Source: Acinetobacter lwoffii | GTDB taxonomy: Bacteria; Pseudomonadota; Gammaproteobacteria; Pseudomonadales; Moraxellaceae | Length of the DNA stretch: 64,000 nt | Assembly: GCF_019343495.1 (NCBI RefSeq) | Contig: NZ_CP072549.1 | Span: 1,736,001 to 1,800,000, forward strand | Direction: 5' to 3' | Shown: positions 18,008-26,394 of the stretch, in pieces | Position numbering within the stretch: the first letter of the stretch is position 1 | Layout of the letters: every line of letters starts with the position of its first letter | Made by a program: the position numbers and the translations under genes | The notes under the pieces: generated by a model | Told to the model about the DNA's origin: nothing | Databases searched by the model: none | The model's input: only the letters and a program-made list of their open reading frames with translations

Positions 18008-19048
18008 TTACAGATCCGCACTGAACAGATCATCGAGCTCGGAAGAACTGTCGGATTCATCCCAGAAACGTTGCATGCCATCATCGCCACTACGTATACC
18101 AGTATTTTCTGTCCAGTAACGATCTGATATGCCACTGACCATAATCGCGGCCATGCTGTCAATCAGCTTGAATTGCGGATTGACCGGTTTTTCCTCCGTA
18201 CGGGCCTGAGCAAAGGTTTTCAAGGCATCCCGAACTTTGGCATCATCGCCACTGGCCTGAGCCGCTACGGCATACAAGGCATGAGATAAACGTACACCTT
18301 TTTGCTCACCAATTTGTGTAGATTGTTTTAATGTTTGGTAAGGGTCAGGCTTGCCTTCCCCTGCGCCTGGCAACAAAGTCCAGATCACCGCACGGGTGGC
18401 ATTCGGCGCACCCCAGAATTTCGCGTTATCCAGACACACCATGCCACGCTCGACCACGGCAGCAATATCTTTCGGTACATGCACTGCACCACCCGAGTTA
18501 ATATCATTGGTCATGGCCTGCAAGCCACTGAGCATACCCAACAGATAAACCGTTTGCTCGATATCACTGTTCATGCGTGGGCATTCTTCACCCAGGGCTT
18601 TTTGGTATTTCTTTTCATAACGGCTCTGGAACAGTTGATAACCGGTATATTGACGCTGTGCTGCCAGTGCCGCCCAGCGCTTCTGCTCGATTCGGGCATC
18701 TTGAGCTTCTGCCACCTGATTGGTTTTTGAAGCACGTAAATAGCGTAACTCGGCTTCCAGCGCTTTTTGCTCGGCACAAATACCGGCAGCCGAATACATC
18801 AGCACGGCCACCCGTGTTGGATCCGCCCCCATTTCTTTGGTCGCCATAATGGCCGGCGTTAAAGAATTCCCTGAATTACACACCATTTCAGCATCATCCA
18901 TCGCTAAAATCGGCGGTACAATATGGTTTTCGGTGAAACCCAGTGCAACATTGGCACCGGTTTTAATGACCTGAGAACACCCCGTCAAAACTGTTGTTGT
19001 TATTGCAATGGTCGCCATACCTTGGCATATTTTACGGACGTCTGACAT
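18008..19048 (-). CDS. Lipoprotein, possibly TRAP-associated (TatT-like)
   Basis: A 346-residue protein with a lipoprotein signal peptide: MSDVRKICQGMATIAITTTVLTGCSQ, lipobox LTGC. ATG 19048 is chosen over ATG 19081 because GAGGACAGGAAA precedes it and the signal peptide is then of normal length. The mature part is predicted mostly helical (repeat-like segments such as TVYLLGMLSGLQAM and LSHALYAVAAQASGDDAKVRDALKTFAQA), compatible with the helical-repeat TatT component of some TRAP systems. That assignment is inference, helped by the nearby TRAP permease. The C terminus is Ser/Asp-rich. Confidence 0.6.
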   Translation of the reverse strand: MSDVRKICQGMATIAITTTVLTGCSQVIKTGANVALGFTENHIVPPILAMDDAEMVCNSGNSLTPAIMATKEMGADPTRVAVLMYSAAGICAEQKALEAELRYLRASKTNQVAEAQDARIEQKRWAALAAQRQYTGYQLFQSRYEKKYQKALGEECPRMNSDIEQTVYLLGMLSGLQAMTNDINSGGAVHVPKDIAAVVERGMVCLDNAKFWGAPNATRAVIWTLLPGAGEGKPDPYQTLKQSTQIGEQKGVRLSHALYAVAAQASGDDAKVRDALKTFAQARTEEKPVNPQFKLIDSMAAIMVSGISDRYWTENTGIRSGDDGMQRFWDESDSSSELDDLFSADL

Positions 19049-19209
19049 TTTCCTGTCCTCTATAATTGTGATTATGTCCATCTTTCTGCTAAAGATATCA
19101 GAAGCATTTTGTGAATAAAAGAGTATTTACTCTAATTTAGACGAGACACTTTGCCATTAAATAGCCGCGCTGCAATTGACTGTATTTAGAAGAATACCAA
19201 ATTTTGGGC

Positions 19210-19249
19210 AAAAAAAAGTAGCATTGCGACGGTTCAGCACATGCTACTT
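19210..19249 (-). terminator. Strong minus-strand terminator after the 32-residue ORF
   Basis: On the minus strand AAGTAGCAT-n16-ATGCTACTT (9-bp perfect stem) is followed by eight T-equivalents. It lies 39 bp after the small ORF at 19289-19387, marking the end of a minus-strand transcript well past ygfX. Confidence 0.75.
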
Positions 19250-19288
19250 ATTAACTGTACAAGCAGAAAAATAATAAACCCTGCTTGA

Positions 19289-19387
19289 TTAAGATGAAAA
19301 TTTATCCTTCAACACTGTCCCGAGTCGTCCGATCACCAGCGTTAAAACAATCGCTACGATCAGAAACATCCATACTGGAAATTCCAT
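19289..19387 (-). CDS. Putative 32-residue single-pass membrane protein
   Basis: On the minus strand, ATG at 19387 is preceded by GGGAGACC, a good Shine-Dalgarno at 4-5 nt spacing. It encodes a 32-residue peptide beginning MEFPVWMF, with one hydrophobic helix (about residues 4-20, WMFLIVAIVLTLVIG) and a short polar, positively charged tail (GRLGTVLKDKFSS), then TAA. A strong terminator follows at once. I do not recognise the family. It could be a small regulatory membrane protein or a type I toxin-like peptide. It may be co-transcribed with sdhE-ygfX or have its own promoter near the palindromes at 19453-19520. Confidence 0.5.
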   Translation of the reverse strand: MEFPVWMFLIVAIVLTLVIGRLGTVLKDKFSS

Positions 19388-19452
19388 TAAGGTCTCCCGT
19401 AGTTGCTGTTGGTGAGTTAAATGTACAGGCTAAAAATAAAACATAGGGAATA

Positions 19453-19520
19453 AATTGTCAGACAATTCCTCTAAGTCATGGATTAACCTTGATTTCTGTC
19501 TGACGATAAAAATAGGAATT
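19453..19520. repeat. Nested inverted repeats upstream of the small ORF
   Basis: AATTGTC-A-GACAATT is a perfect 15-bp palindrome at 19453-19467. Its inner GTCAGACA also matches TGTCTGAC at 19497-19504, and AATTCCT (19464-19470) matches AGGAATT (19514-19520). The pairings are mutually exclusive or pseudoknot-like, suggesting an operator or a folded RNA. Confidence 0.5.
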
Positions 19521-19543
19521 TGGTCTAAATATTTGTTTTATGA

Positions 19544-19578
19544 GCATTTTAATTAAATCATTAAAATGCGTTTTTTTT
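19544..19578 (+). terminator. Plus-strand terminator with no annotated plus-strand gene
   Basis: GCATTTTAAT-taaatc-ATTAAAATGC followed by G and eight T on the plus strand. No plus-strand gene ends here, so it either ends an unrecognised small RNA or forms the 3' hairpin of ygfX read in the other direction, where there is no T-run. Confidence 0.55.
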
Positions 19579-19582
19579 ACAA

Positions 19583-19969
19583 CTAAATTAATTTAGTCAA
19601 TAATTTTAAGGATTTCCATTGTTTGAAGGGCAATTGATCACACCAGATCAATAAAGGTCGCGCCTTGGCATGCTGGAAATACACCACAATATACGCCTGA
19701 TGATCAATCACGTGACTAATACATACCCGACGGGTCGGCCGTGCTTTGGCGGTCAATGACCATTCGCGTCCATCCAGATATTCAAACTGCTCAATCTGTG
19801 GTGTCTTGCGGTAAAACAGCTGATAAATCACCAAGCCTATGACAGCACACACTGCCCAAAGTGCAATCGGTAATAACTGATACAACAGATACATCAGCAG
19901 TGCAAAAATAAAAAGCTGAAACGCCAATGCACACAGACTGCGTTTCAGCTTAAAGCAACGATTATCCAT
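19583..19969 (-). CDS. ygfX: YgfX-family membrane protein (CptA-like)
   Basis: A 128-residue protein. Two adjacent hydrophobic helices (~14-32 and ~33-50) are followed by a soluble beta-rich half (EYLDGREWSLTAKARPTRRVCISH), the YgfX layout. It overlaps the end of sdhE by 8 bp, the same gene pair as E. coli sdhE-ygfX. In E. coli YgfX was proposed to be a toxin acting on FtsZ/MreB with SdhE as antitoxin, a claim that is disputed; the conserved pairing rather suggests a role linked to flavinylation or envelope functions. Sequence similarity is weak, so the call rests partly on synteny. Confidence 0.65.
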   Translation of the reverse strand: MDNRCFKLKRSLCALAFQLFIFALLMYLLYQLLPIALWAVCAVIGLVIYQLFYRKTPQIEQFEYLDGREWSLTAKARPTRRVCISHVIDHQAYIVVYFQHAKARPLLIWCDQLPFKQWKSLKLLTKLI

Positions 19970-20219
19970 GAACGTAAAATTTAAGCTTCTTGATAAAATC
20001 TTTCAGTTCAGGACGCGGTGGCTCAGACACTTCCATAAACCAGTCCAGCAAATCCGGGTCTTCCTGCTCAACCAGCTCTGCAAACATCTGTTTTTCGAAA
20101 GGCTCGGCATTCAGGTAATGGTTTTTTACGTAGGGATCAAAATATACATCCAGTTCTTTTAGACCACGACGCGCACGATAAATCACTTTGCGCTCTTCTA
20201 AGCTGATGTCATCAGTCAT
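19962..20219 (-). CDS. sdhE: FAD assembly factor SdhE
   Basis: An 85-residue all-helical protein with the defining RGxxE motif at residues 18-22 (RARRGLKELDVYF) and the conserved LVEQEDPDLLDWFM segment. SdhE promotes covalent attachment of FAD to the succinate dehydrogenase flavoprotein SdhA. It is first in a two-gene operon with ygfX and divergent from the acyl-CoA dehydrogenase gene. Confidence 0.92.
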   Translation of the reverse strand: MTDDISLEERKVIYRARRGLKELDVYFDPYVKNHYLNAEPFEKQMFAELVEQEDPDLLDWFMEVSEPPRPELKDFIKKLKFYVHG

Positions 20220-20402
20220 CGAATTTCCCCAACTCGTTATAAACCCGAATAGTTTACCTGAAGCGCTGGCTGAATTTCGAGGGATTTCATAGAAATGACC
20301 AAAAGCATCAGCAGATTTAAGTCATTTGAACATTCCGCTCATTGCTGCTGATCTTGGCATGACCTAAGTTAAACCAAACAAATCAAAATAAGGAATAACA
20401 AG

Positions 20403-21575
20403 ATGCAATCTGCAGCCATTCGCCCACTTGCCCCGATGCTGCCGTGCCAACTCTTTAGTACCGAACATGATGCTTTTCGCGAGACGGTACGTAAATTTTA
20501 TGAGAAAGAAGTCATTCCACATACCGAGCGTTATGAAAGTCAACAGCATGTAGATCGAGAGCTGTGGAATAAAGCCGGTGAGCTTGGATTGCTCTGCGCT
20601 ACCATGCCCGAAGAATATGGCGGCTCTGGCGTAGACCGGCTGTATAGCATGATTTTGATTGAGGAACAGGCCTATGCCGGAGATTCAGCGACTGGATTTT
20701 CATTGCATTCAGATATTGTTGCCAATTATCTGCTGAATTTTGGTAATGAAGCTCAAAAACAACAATGGTTACCGAAAATGGCGTCTGGAGAGGTCGTCAC
20801 CGCGATTGCCATGACCGAACCGGGAACTGGCTCTGACCTGCAAGCAGTGCGTACCTCGGCAGTACTCGATGGCGATGACTATGTGATTAATGGTTCCAAA
20901 ATCTTTATTACCAATGGCTATCTCTGTGACATGGCGATTGTGGTCTGTAAAACCGGCAATAATGACAAAGGTTCAGCCAATCTTTCATTGATTATGGTCG
21001 AAGCAGAGCGTGCCGGATTTAGTAAAGGCAAGCCGCTGAATAAAATTGGCATGAAAGGTCAGGATACCTGCGAACTGTTCTTTGACAATGTTCGGGTACC
21101 CACAGAAAACCTGCTCGGTCTGGAAGGCATGGGCTTTATGATGCTGATGAAAGAACTGGCTTGGGAACGCCTGATTGTGGCGATTATCTGTCAGGCAGGC
21201 GCTGAAGCCGCTTTTGCCCATACAGTGAAATATACCAAGGAACGTCAGGCATTTGGCAAGAGCATCAGCCATTTTCAAAATACCCGTTTTAAACTGGCAG
21301 AACTACGTACCGAGATCGATGTGTGCCGCACTTATCTGGATCGCTGTATGCAGCTGCAACTCAAGCACGAATTAGGCGTAGATGCCGCTGCTGCGGCCAA
21401 ATACAAGATTTCAGAAATGTACAGCAAAGTCGTAGATGAATGTCTGCAACTGCATGGTGGCTATGGTTATATGCTGGAATATCCAATTGCCCGGGCTTAT
21501 ATCGACAACCGTGCCAACCGGATTTATGCGGGTACCAATGAAATCATGAAAGAACTCATCGCACGTTCACTGTAA
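20403..21575 (+). CDS. Acyl-CoA dehydrogenase
   Basis: A 390-residue FAD enzyme catalysing the first, alpha-beta dehydrogenation step of acyl-CoA breakdown. Signatures: the N-terminal helical domain, the FAD/substrate segment AIAMTEPGTGSDLQAV (~137-152), YTKERQAFGKSISHFQ in the C-terminal helical domain, and QLHGGYGYMLEYPIARAYIDNRANRIYAGTNEI. The catalytic base position near the end is consistent with the isovaleryl/long-chain type (Glu within MLEYP is a candidate), but chain-length preference cannot be told. AAGGAATAACAAG precedes the ATG. It is convergent with almA through a shared terminator. Confidence 0.93.
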   Translation: MQSAAIRPLAPMLPCQLFSTEHDAFRETVRKFYEKEVIPHTERYESQQHVDRELWNKAGELGLLCATMPEEYGGSGVDRLYSMILIEEQAYAGDSATGFSLHSDIVANYLLNFGNEAQKQQWLPKMASGEVVTAIAMTEPGTGSDLQAVRTSAVLDGDDYVINGSKIFITNGYLCDMAIVVCKTGNNDKGSANLSLIMVEAERAGFSKGKPLNKIGMKGQDTCELFFDNVRVPTENLLGLEGMGFMMLMKELAWERLIVAIICQAGAEAAFAHTVKYTKERQAFGKSISHFQNTRFKLAELRTEIDVCRTYLDRCMQLQLKHELGVDAAAAAKYKISEMYSKVVDECLQLHGGYGYMLEYPIARAYIDNRANRIYAGTNEIMKELIARSL

Positions 21576-21587
21576 AACCGACGTATC

Positions 21588-21615
21588 AAAAAGGAGTCAC
21601 TCAGGACTCCTTTTT
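21588..21615. terminator. Bidirectional terminator
   Basis: AAAAAGGAGTC-actcag-GACTCCTTTTT between the convergent acyl-CoA dehydrogenase and almA genes. Confidence 0.9.
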
Positions 21616-21635
21616 CTGTATGCAAAAATATAATT

Positions 21636-23126
21636 TTAAGAAACCAGACGCGGCTTCTGATTGAGCGTACTGCTCTTTTTCCTGAATTTCAGCACGCCAT
21701 CTTCAAACGAAGCCTGCTTGAGTTCCTTGCGGTCTGCCAGATAATTATTGCTGACTTTCCATGGGGCATGTTTACCCTGTTTTGGCATCACATCTGCAGC
21801 CCGGGCAATATAACCTGAACTGAGACTACCCATGACGGTATCCTGAAGCAATTCACTCTGATCTCCCTGAGCAATCACCTGCGCATAACCTTGCTGATCC
21901 ATATAGTTCAGCAGACGGCAAATATACTCAGCTGCAATGTCGACTTTAAGCGTCCAGGAGGCATTGATATAGCCAATAATCAGCGCCATATTCGGTATAT
22001 CACTGACCATGATGCCTCTATACAACATATGCTGTGAGGTATCGATAGGCTGACCATCCATCGTCGCCTGAATCCCGCCAAGAATTTGGATATTCAGACC
22101 GGTGGCAGAGACGATAATATCAGCATCCAGATGTTGACCTGATTTCAGCTGAATTCCCGTTTCGGTAAATATTTCTATCTGATCCGTTGCAACTGATGCC
22201 TGCCCTTCACGTAAAATTTTAAACAGATCCCCATCTGGCACCACACACAGACGCTGATCCCAAGGTTCATAATTCGGGGTAAAGTGCTTCATGTCCACTT
22301 TACCTTTTAGCTGAAGTTGCACCGATTTAAGCAAAAGCGATTTTAATAATTTTGGCTGTTTCTGTGCCAAAGCATAAATCCCGCGCTGCATGCCGATATT
22401 ACGCGCACGTGTCAGCTTGTAAGCGACCTCCTCGGGCAGATATTTACGCATTTTTGAATAAATAAAATCGACCGAGGGTACAGAAGCAATATAAGTTGGG
22501 GAACGTTGCAACATGGTGACATGCCCTGCTCCACCTTTCACCATCGCAGGAACCAATGTAATCGCGGTCGCACCACTGCCAATAATGACCACCTTTTTGC
22601 CTTTATAGTTTAAATTTTCCGGCCAATGTTGCGGATGAATAAACTCACCTTTGAATGCAGTTTGATTTGGAAACTCCGGCTGAAAACCCTGATCATAATT
22701 ATAATAACCGGTACAACCCAATATAAAGTTGGCGATCCAGATCTGCGTCTTACCCTGTGCGTCCACAATCTCTACTGACCATTTGCAGGTGGCAGAATCA
22801 TAATTAGCACTCAGAACCCGATGCTGGAAATGGATTTTTGGCTGAAGTTTAAACTCTTCTACCACTTCAGCCAGATAATTTTTGATGGATGCGCCATCGG
22901 CAAGCACGCTTTCTTTCTTCCAGGGTTTGAAATTAAAACCAAAAGTCGACATATCCGAATCAGAACGGATTCCCGGATATTTAAACAGATCCCAAGTTCC
23001 ACCAATACTTTCGCGGCGTTCAATAATCTCAAAAGAGCGTTGTCGACAATGTTTAGAAAGATGCGCTGCCAGACCAATCCCCGAGATTCCCGCACCCACA
23101 ATTAAAATATCTACCTGCTTTTCCAT
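21636..23126 (-). CDS. almA: AlmA-type flavin monooxygenase (long-chain alkane / Baeyer-Villiger family)
   Basis: A 496-residue flavoprotein monooxygenase. The FAD-binding GAGISG motif is at 11-16, ERRESIGGTWDLFKYPGIRSDSD is the FAD/substrate region, the Baeyer-Villiger fingerprint FxGxxxHxxxW is present as FKGEFIHPQHW, and the second Rossmann motif is GSGATAITL (NADPH). Length and sequence agree closely with Acinetobacter AlmA, which is needed for growth on very long n-alkanes (C32 and above). Upstream is a TTGACA-n8-TGTCAA palindrome that may be an operator. The neighbouring acyl-CoA dehydrogenase fits a fatty-acid degradation context, though it is on the other strand. Confidence 0.88.
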   Translation of the reverse strand: MEKQVDILIVGAGISGIGLAAHLSKHCRQRSFEIIERRESIGGTWDLFKYPGIRSDSDMSTFGFNFKPWKKESVLADGASIKNYLAEVVEEFKLQPKIHFQHRVLSANYDSATCKWSVEIVDAQGKTQIWIANFILGCTGYYNYDQGFQPEFPNQTAFKGEFIHPQHWPENLNYKGKKVVIIGSGATAITLVPAMVKGGAGHVTMLQRSPTYIASVPSVDFIYSKMRKYLPEEVAYKLTRARNIGMQRGIYALAQKQPKLLKSLLLKSVQLQLKGKVDMKHFTPNYEPWDQRLCVVPDGDLFKILREGQASVATDQIEIFTETGIQLKSGQHLDADIIVSATGLNIQILGGIQATMDGQPIDTSQHMLYRGIMVSDIPNMALIIGYINASWTLKVDIAAEYICRLLNYMDQQGYAQVIAQGDQSELLQDTVMGSLSSGYIARAADVMPKQGKHAPWKVSNNYLADRKELKQASFEDGVLKFRKKSSTLNQKPRLVS

Positions 23127-23175
23127 GTTGTTCTTTTACCTAAGCGATGCTATCTATTTTTATTAAATCACAAAA

Positions 23176-23195
23176 TTGACAATACACAATGTCAA
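23176..23195 (-). promoter_or_regulatory. Palindromic operator candidate / -35 of almA
   Basis: TTGACA-n8-TGTCAA, a 20-bp inverted repeat 50-70 bp upstream of the almA start. On the minus strand its first arm is a perfect -35 hexamer, so a bound repressor would block the promoter. Confidence 0.45.
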
Positions 23196-23286
23196 GTTTA
23201 TTAAAAAGGCGTTATTTTTTTATCTTTTGAGGCCAGATCAGTTATCTGTAACTCAATCACTTTAAATTAAAATATACAGGCATTAA

Positions 23287-23315
23287 AAAAGGCCGGTTTA
23301 TTCAACCGACCTTTT
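23287..23315 (-). terminator. Terminator of the ribosomal protein cluster
   Basis: On the minus strand AAAAGGTCGGTT-n5-AACCGGCCTTTT (one G-T pair) is followed by a T-run, 28 bp after the rplQ stop. Confidence 0.85.
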
Positions 23316-23343
23316 CGAACAACTTGCGTTATTCTTCACGAAA

Positions 23344-23709
23344 TTAGTTAACTTCGCGATCTACTAGTTCAACGTAAGCCATCGGTGCAGCATCACCTGC
23401 ACGGAAGCCCGCTTTAAGAACACGTAGATAACCGCCGTTACGCTCTTTGTAACGAGGGCCAAGAACGGTAAATAATTTACCAACAGTTGCTGCTGAACGA
23501 GTACGAGCAAACGCCAAACGACGGTTTGCTACTGTATCGTTTTTAGCTAAAGTGATTAAAGGCTCAGCTACACGACGTAACTCTTTTGCTTTAGGCACAG
23601 TTGTTTTGATCAACTCGTGCTCGAACAAAGAGTTAGCCATGTTTTGGAACATCGCTTTACGATGACTGCTTGTACGGCCTAATTTCACACCACTATTACG
23701 ATGACGCAT
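23344..23709 (-). CDS. rplQ: 50S ribosomal protein L17
   Basis: A 121-residue protein with the L17 N terminus [20 protein letters not shown] and the conserved [22 protein letters not shown] segment. L17 sits near the exit of the peptide tunnel. It is the last gene of the alpha-operon part, 18 bp after rpoA, and is followed by the cluster terminator. No C-terminal extension; normal length for gammaproteobacteria. Confidence 0.98.
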   Translation of the reverse strand: MRHRNSGVKLGRTSSHRKAMFQNMANSLFEHELIKTTVPKAKELRRVAEPLITLAKNDTVANRRLAFARTRSAATVGKLFTVLGPRYKERNGGYLRVLKAGFRAGDAAPMAYVELVDREVN

Positions 23710-23727
23710 GGTGATAGTCCTACTTAA

Positions 23728-24735
23728 TTAACGGCTACGATAGGCGAAACGATCGTCCATACGGAGACTAGCCGGTGGCCAGTTCTCTAAACGCATGCCG
23801 AGTTGTAAGCCTTTAGAAGCCAGAACATCTTTGATCTCAGTAAGCGATTTTTTACCCAAGTTAGGAGTTTTAAGCAACTCAACTTCGGTACGCTGTACAA
23901 GATCACCAATGTAGTAAATGTTTTCTGCTTTCAAACAGTTAGCAGAACGAACAGTTAGCTCTAGATCATCTACTGGGCGAAGCAAGATTGGGTCAACTTC
24001 TTCACGAGGCTCTTGAGCAACAGGTGCTTGATCTTTCTGAAGGTCAACGAAGATCGCAATTTGCTGCTGCAAAATAGTTGCAGCTTTGCGGATCGCCTCT
24101 TCAGGATCTACAGTACCGTTAGTTTCAAGATCAATGATCAGTTTATCAAGGTCAGTACGTTGTTCTACACGCGCGTTTTCCACGGTATATGAAACACGTT
24201 TGATTGGGCTGTAAGACGCATCTAACTGCAAGCGACCCACTGGGCGAGTTTCGCCTTCTGGGAAGCGTGAATCAGAAGTCTCGTAGCCACGACCTTGAGC
24301 CACTTTCAGACGCATTTTCAATGAGCCTGAGGCACTTAAAGTACCGATCAAATGTTCAGGGTTAACCACTTCAACATTATGAGGTAAACGAAGGTCAGCC
24401 GCAGTTACGTCGCCTGCACCTTGTTTCTCTAATGTTAAATAAGCTTCATTTTGATCGAACAGCTTAATCGACAATCCTTTTAGGTTCAGCAAGAGCTCGA
24501 CGATGTCCTGCTGCAAGCCTTCCAAAGTACTGTACTCGTGCTCGACCCCTTCAATCTCAACTTCTACCACAGCTGCGCCAGGTAGAGAAGAAAGAAGGAT
24601 GCGACGTAAAGCATTACCAAGAGTATGACCAAAGCCACGCTCTAATGGTTCTAGAATAACTTTTGCCGAGGTCCCGCTTGCCGCTTCGACCTTGATCGCT
24701 TGCGGAGTTAGAAACTCATTTGCAGTACGCGTCAT
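23728..24735 (-). CDS. rpoA: RNA polymerase alpha subunit
   Basis: A 335-residue protein. The N-terminal dimerisation domain (~1-235) contains [27 protein letters not shown] flexible linker follows (~236-250, [15 protein letters not shown]), then the C-terminal domain (~250-325) with [26 protein letters not shown], which contacts UP elements and activators. It assembles with beta/beta-prime. It lies between rpsD and rplQ as in E. coli. Confidence 0.99.
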   Translation of the reverse strand: MTRTANEFLTPQAIKVEAASGTSAKVILEPLERGFGHTLGNALRRILLSSLPGAAVVEVEIEGVEHEYSTLEGLQQDIVELLLNLKGLSIKLFDQNEAYLTLEKQGAGDVTAADLRLPHNVEVVNPEHLIGTLSASGSLKMRLKVAQGRGYETSDSRFPEGETRPVGRLQLDASYSPIKRVSYTVENARVEQRTDLDKLIIDLETNGTVDPEEAIRKAATILQQQIAIFVDLQKDQAPVAQEPREEVDPILLRPVDDLELTVRSANCLKAENIYYIGDLVQRTEVELLKTPNLGKKSLTEIKDVLASKGLQLGMRLENWPPASLRMDDRFAYRSR

Positions 24736-24751
24736 ATTGCTTCCTCAAGGA

Positions 24752-25378
24752 TTATTTAGAATACAATTCTACAATCAAGCTTTCGTTGATTTCAGCAGGT
24801 AAATCAGAACGATCCGGTGCAGCTTTGAACGTACCTTCTAATTTAGAATGGTCAATTTCCATCCAAGAAGGCATGCCACGTTGAGTAGCTAATTCAATTG
24901 CGTTTTTGATACGTAATTGTTGCTTAGCGCCTTCGTGAACTGCGATCACATCACCCGCTTTAACTTGGATAGACGCAATGTTAACACGACGGCCATTCAA
25001 AGTGATGCTACGGTGAGATACTAACTGACGAGCTTCTGCACGAGTAGAACCGAAACCCATACGATAAACAACGTTATCAAGACGGCTTTCAAGTAGCTTC
25101 AACAGGTTTTCACCAGTTGCGCCTTTAACACGAGCAGCTTCTTTATAGTAGTTACTAAATTGACGCTCTAAAACACCGTACATGCGACGTACTTTTTGTT
25201 TTTCACGTAATTGTAGTGAGTACTCAGATTGTTTACCACCACGAGCCCCGCCGTGTTGGCCAGGAACTTTCGCATGTTTTTTTGTCTTAACATCAAACGG
25301 TTTAACGCCTGATTTAAGTTGCAGGTCTGTCCCTTCGCGACGAGAGAGTTTGCATTTTGGACCAATATAACGAGCCAT
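24752..25378 (-). CDS. rpsD: 30S ribosomal protein S4
   Basis: A 208-residue primary 16S rRNA-binding protein: starts [16 protein letters not shown], with the S4 RNA-binding domain [20 protein letters not shown] (~95-160). In E. coli S4 represses the alpha operon by binding the rpsM leader; a hairpin at 26187-26213 here is a candidate counterpart. Standard length for the family (E. coli 206). Confidence 0.99.
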   Translation of the reverse strand: MARYIGPKCKLSRREGTDLQLKSGVKPFDVKTKKHAKVPGQHGGARGGKQSEYSLQLREKQKVRRMYGVLERQFSNYYKEAARVKGATGENLLKLLESRLDNVVYRMGFGSTRAEARQLVSHRSITLNGRRVNIASIQVKAGDVIAVHEGAKQQLRIKNAIELATQRGMPSWMEIDHSKLEGTFKAAPDRSDLPAEINESLIVELYSK

Positions 25379-25390
25379 GAATGTTTCTCC

Positions 25391-25777
25391 TTACACGCGA
25401 CGTTTTTTAGGTGGACGGCAACCGTTGTGCGGGATTGGCGTCACATCGGTAATGCTGTTAATTTTATAACCCACTGCACCTAAAGCACGAACCGCAGATT
25501 CACGACCAGGACCAGGACCTTTTACAAGGACGTCCAAGTTTTTCAAACCGTAGTCTAAAGCAGCTTTACCAGCAACTTCAGCAGCTACCTGAGCAGCGAA
25601 CGGAGTTGATTTACGTGATCCACGGAAGCCTTGTCCACCTGAAGTGGCCCAAGCCAGTGCATTACCTTGACGATCGGTAATAGTCACAATGGTGTTATTA
25701 AAAGAAGCGTGAATGTGTGCGACACCTTCAGAGACGGTACGAGTGACCTTCTTGCGTGCGCGAGTATCTTTAGCCAT
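25391..25777 (-). CDS. rpsK: 30S ribosomal protein S11
   Basis: A 128-residue protein with [20 protein letters not shown], the [20 protein letters not shown] stretch, and the basic C terminus [11 protein letters not shown] typical of S11, which lies on the 30S platform near the mRNA exit. It lies 13 bp before rpsD and 20 bp after rpsM. Confidence 0.99.
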   Translation of the reverse strand: MAKDTRARKKVTRTVSEGVAHIHASFNNTIVTITDRQGNALAWATSGGQGFRGSRKSTPFAAQVAAEVAGKAALDYGLKNLDVLVKGPGPGRESAVRALGAVGYKINSITDVTPIPHNGCRPPKKRRV

Positions 25778-25796
25778 CTTTTAGCTTCCAGAAATC

Positions 25797-26153
25797 TTAT
25801 TTCTTAATAGGTTTGCGCGGACCTTTACGGGTACGAGCGTTAGTTTTGGTGCGTTGACCGCGGACAGGCAAGCTGCGACGATGACGAAGACCGCGGTAGC
25901 AGCCTAAATCCATTAAACGTTTAATGTTCATGGAAATTTCGCGACGTAAATCACCTTCGGTCGGAACCTTAGCAACTTCTGCACGAATCGCATCAAGCTG
26001 AGCGTCATCTAATTCACGGATCTTAGTAGTTGGAGCAATACCAGCAGCAGCTAAGATAGCTTTTGAAGTATGGCGACCAATACCAAAGATATACGTTAGA
26101 GAGATAACAGCGTGCTTGTTATCCGGAATGTTTACACCGGCAATACGAGCCAT
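25797..26153 (-). CDS. rpsM: 30S ribosomal protein S13
   Basis: A 118-residue protein starting [19 protein letters not shown] with the helix-hairpin segment [15 protein letters not shown] and a C-terminal tail [21 protein letters not shown] that reaches the P-site tRNA. It is the first gene after the ~105-bp spacer behind rpmJ, where the classical alpha operon starts. Confidence 0.99.
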   Translation of the reverse strand: MARIAGVNIPDNKHAVISLTYIFGIGRHTSKAILAAAGIAPTTKIRELDDAQLDAIRAEVAKVPTEGDLRREISMNIKRLMDLGCYRGLRHRRSLPVRGQRTKTNARTRKGPRKPIKK

Positions 26154-26186
26154 TCAATTTTCTCCAAAAAGGCAGTAGATAATCAA

Positions 26187-26213
26187 CCGCCCCACAAAAA
26201 TCTTGAGGGGCGG
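26187..26213 (-). promoter_or_regulatory. Leader hairpin before rpsM
   Basis: The 7-bp GC stem CCGCCCC / GGGGCGG with a 13-nt loop lies in the rpmJ-rpsM spacer, 34-60 nt upstream of the rpsM start. A promoter-like TTGATT-n18-TATTAT (26214-26243) directly precedes it. It may be an alpha-operon leader for S4 control or a processing site. It has no T-run, so it is not a terminator. Confidence 0.45.
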
Positions 26214-26258
26214 ATAATAACCTAATTCGCCTACAGAAATCAACAGGTCTTAATCAGA

Positions 26259-26375
26259 TTAACCTTGACGCTGCTTATGACGAGGTTCTGCGCTACAAAT
26301 TACGCGGATAACCCCATTACGACGGATAACTTTACAGCTACCACAAATTTTCTTAACAGAAGCTTGTACTTTCAT
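26259..26375 (-). CDS. rpmJ: 50S ribosomal protein L36
   Basis: A 38-residue protein, [20 protein letters not shown] to the end RHKQRQG. The zinc-ribbon ligands C11, C14, C27 and H33 are present, so it is the zinc-containing (C+) form. It lies 19 bp after secY. Too short for most ORF callers but unambiguous. Confidence 0.97.
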
Positions 26376-26394
26376 GATGAAACCTCAAGTGCGC

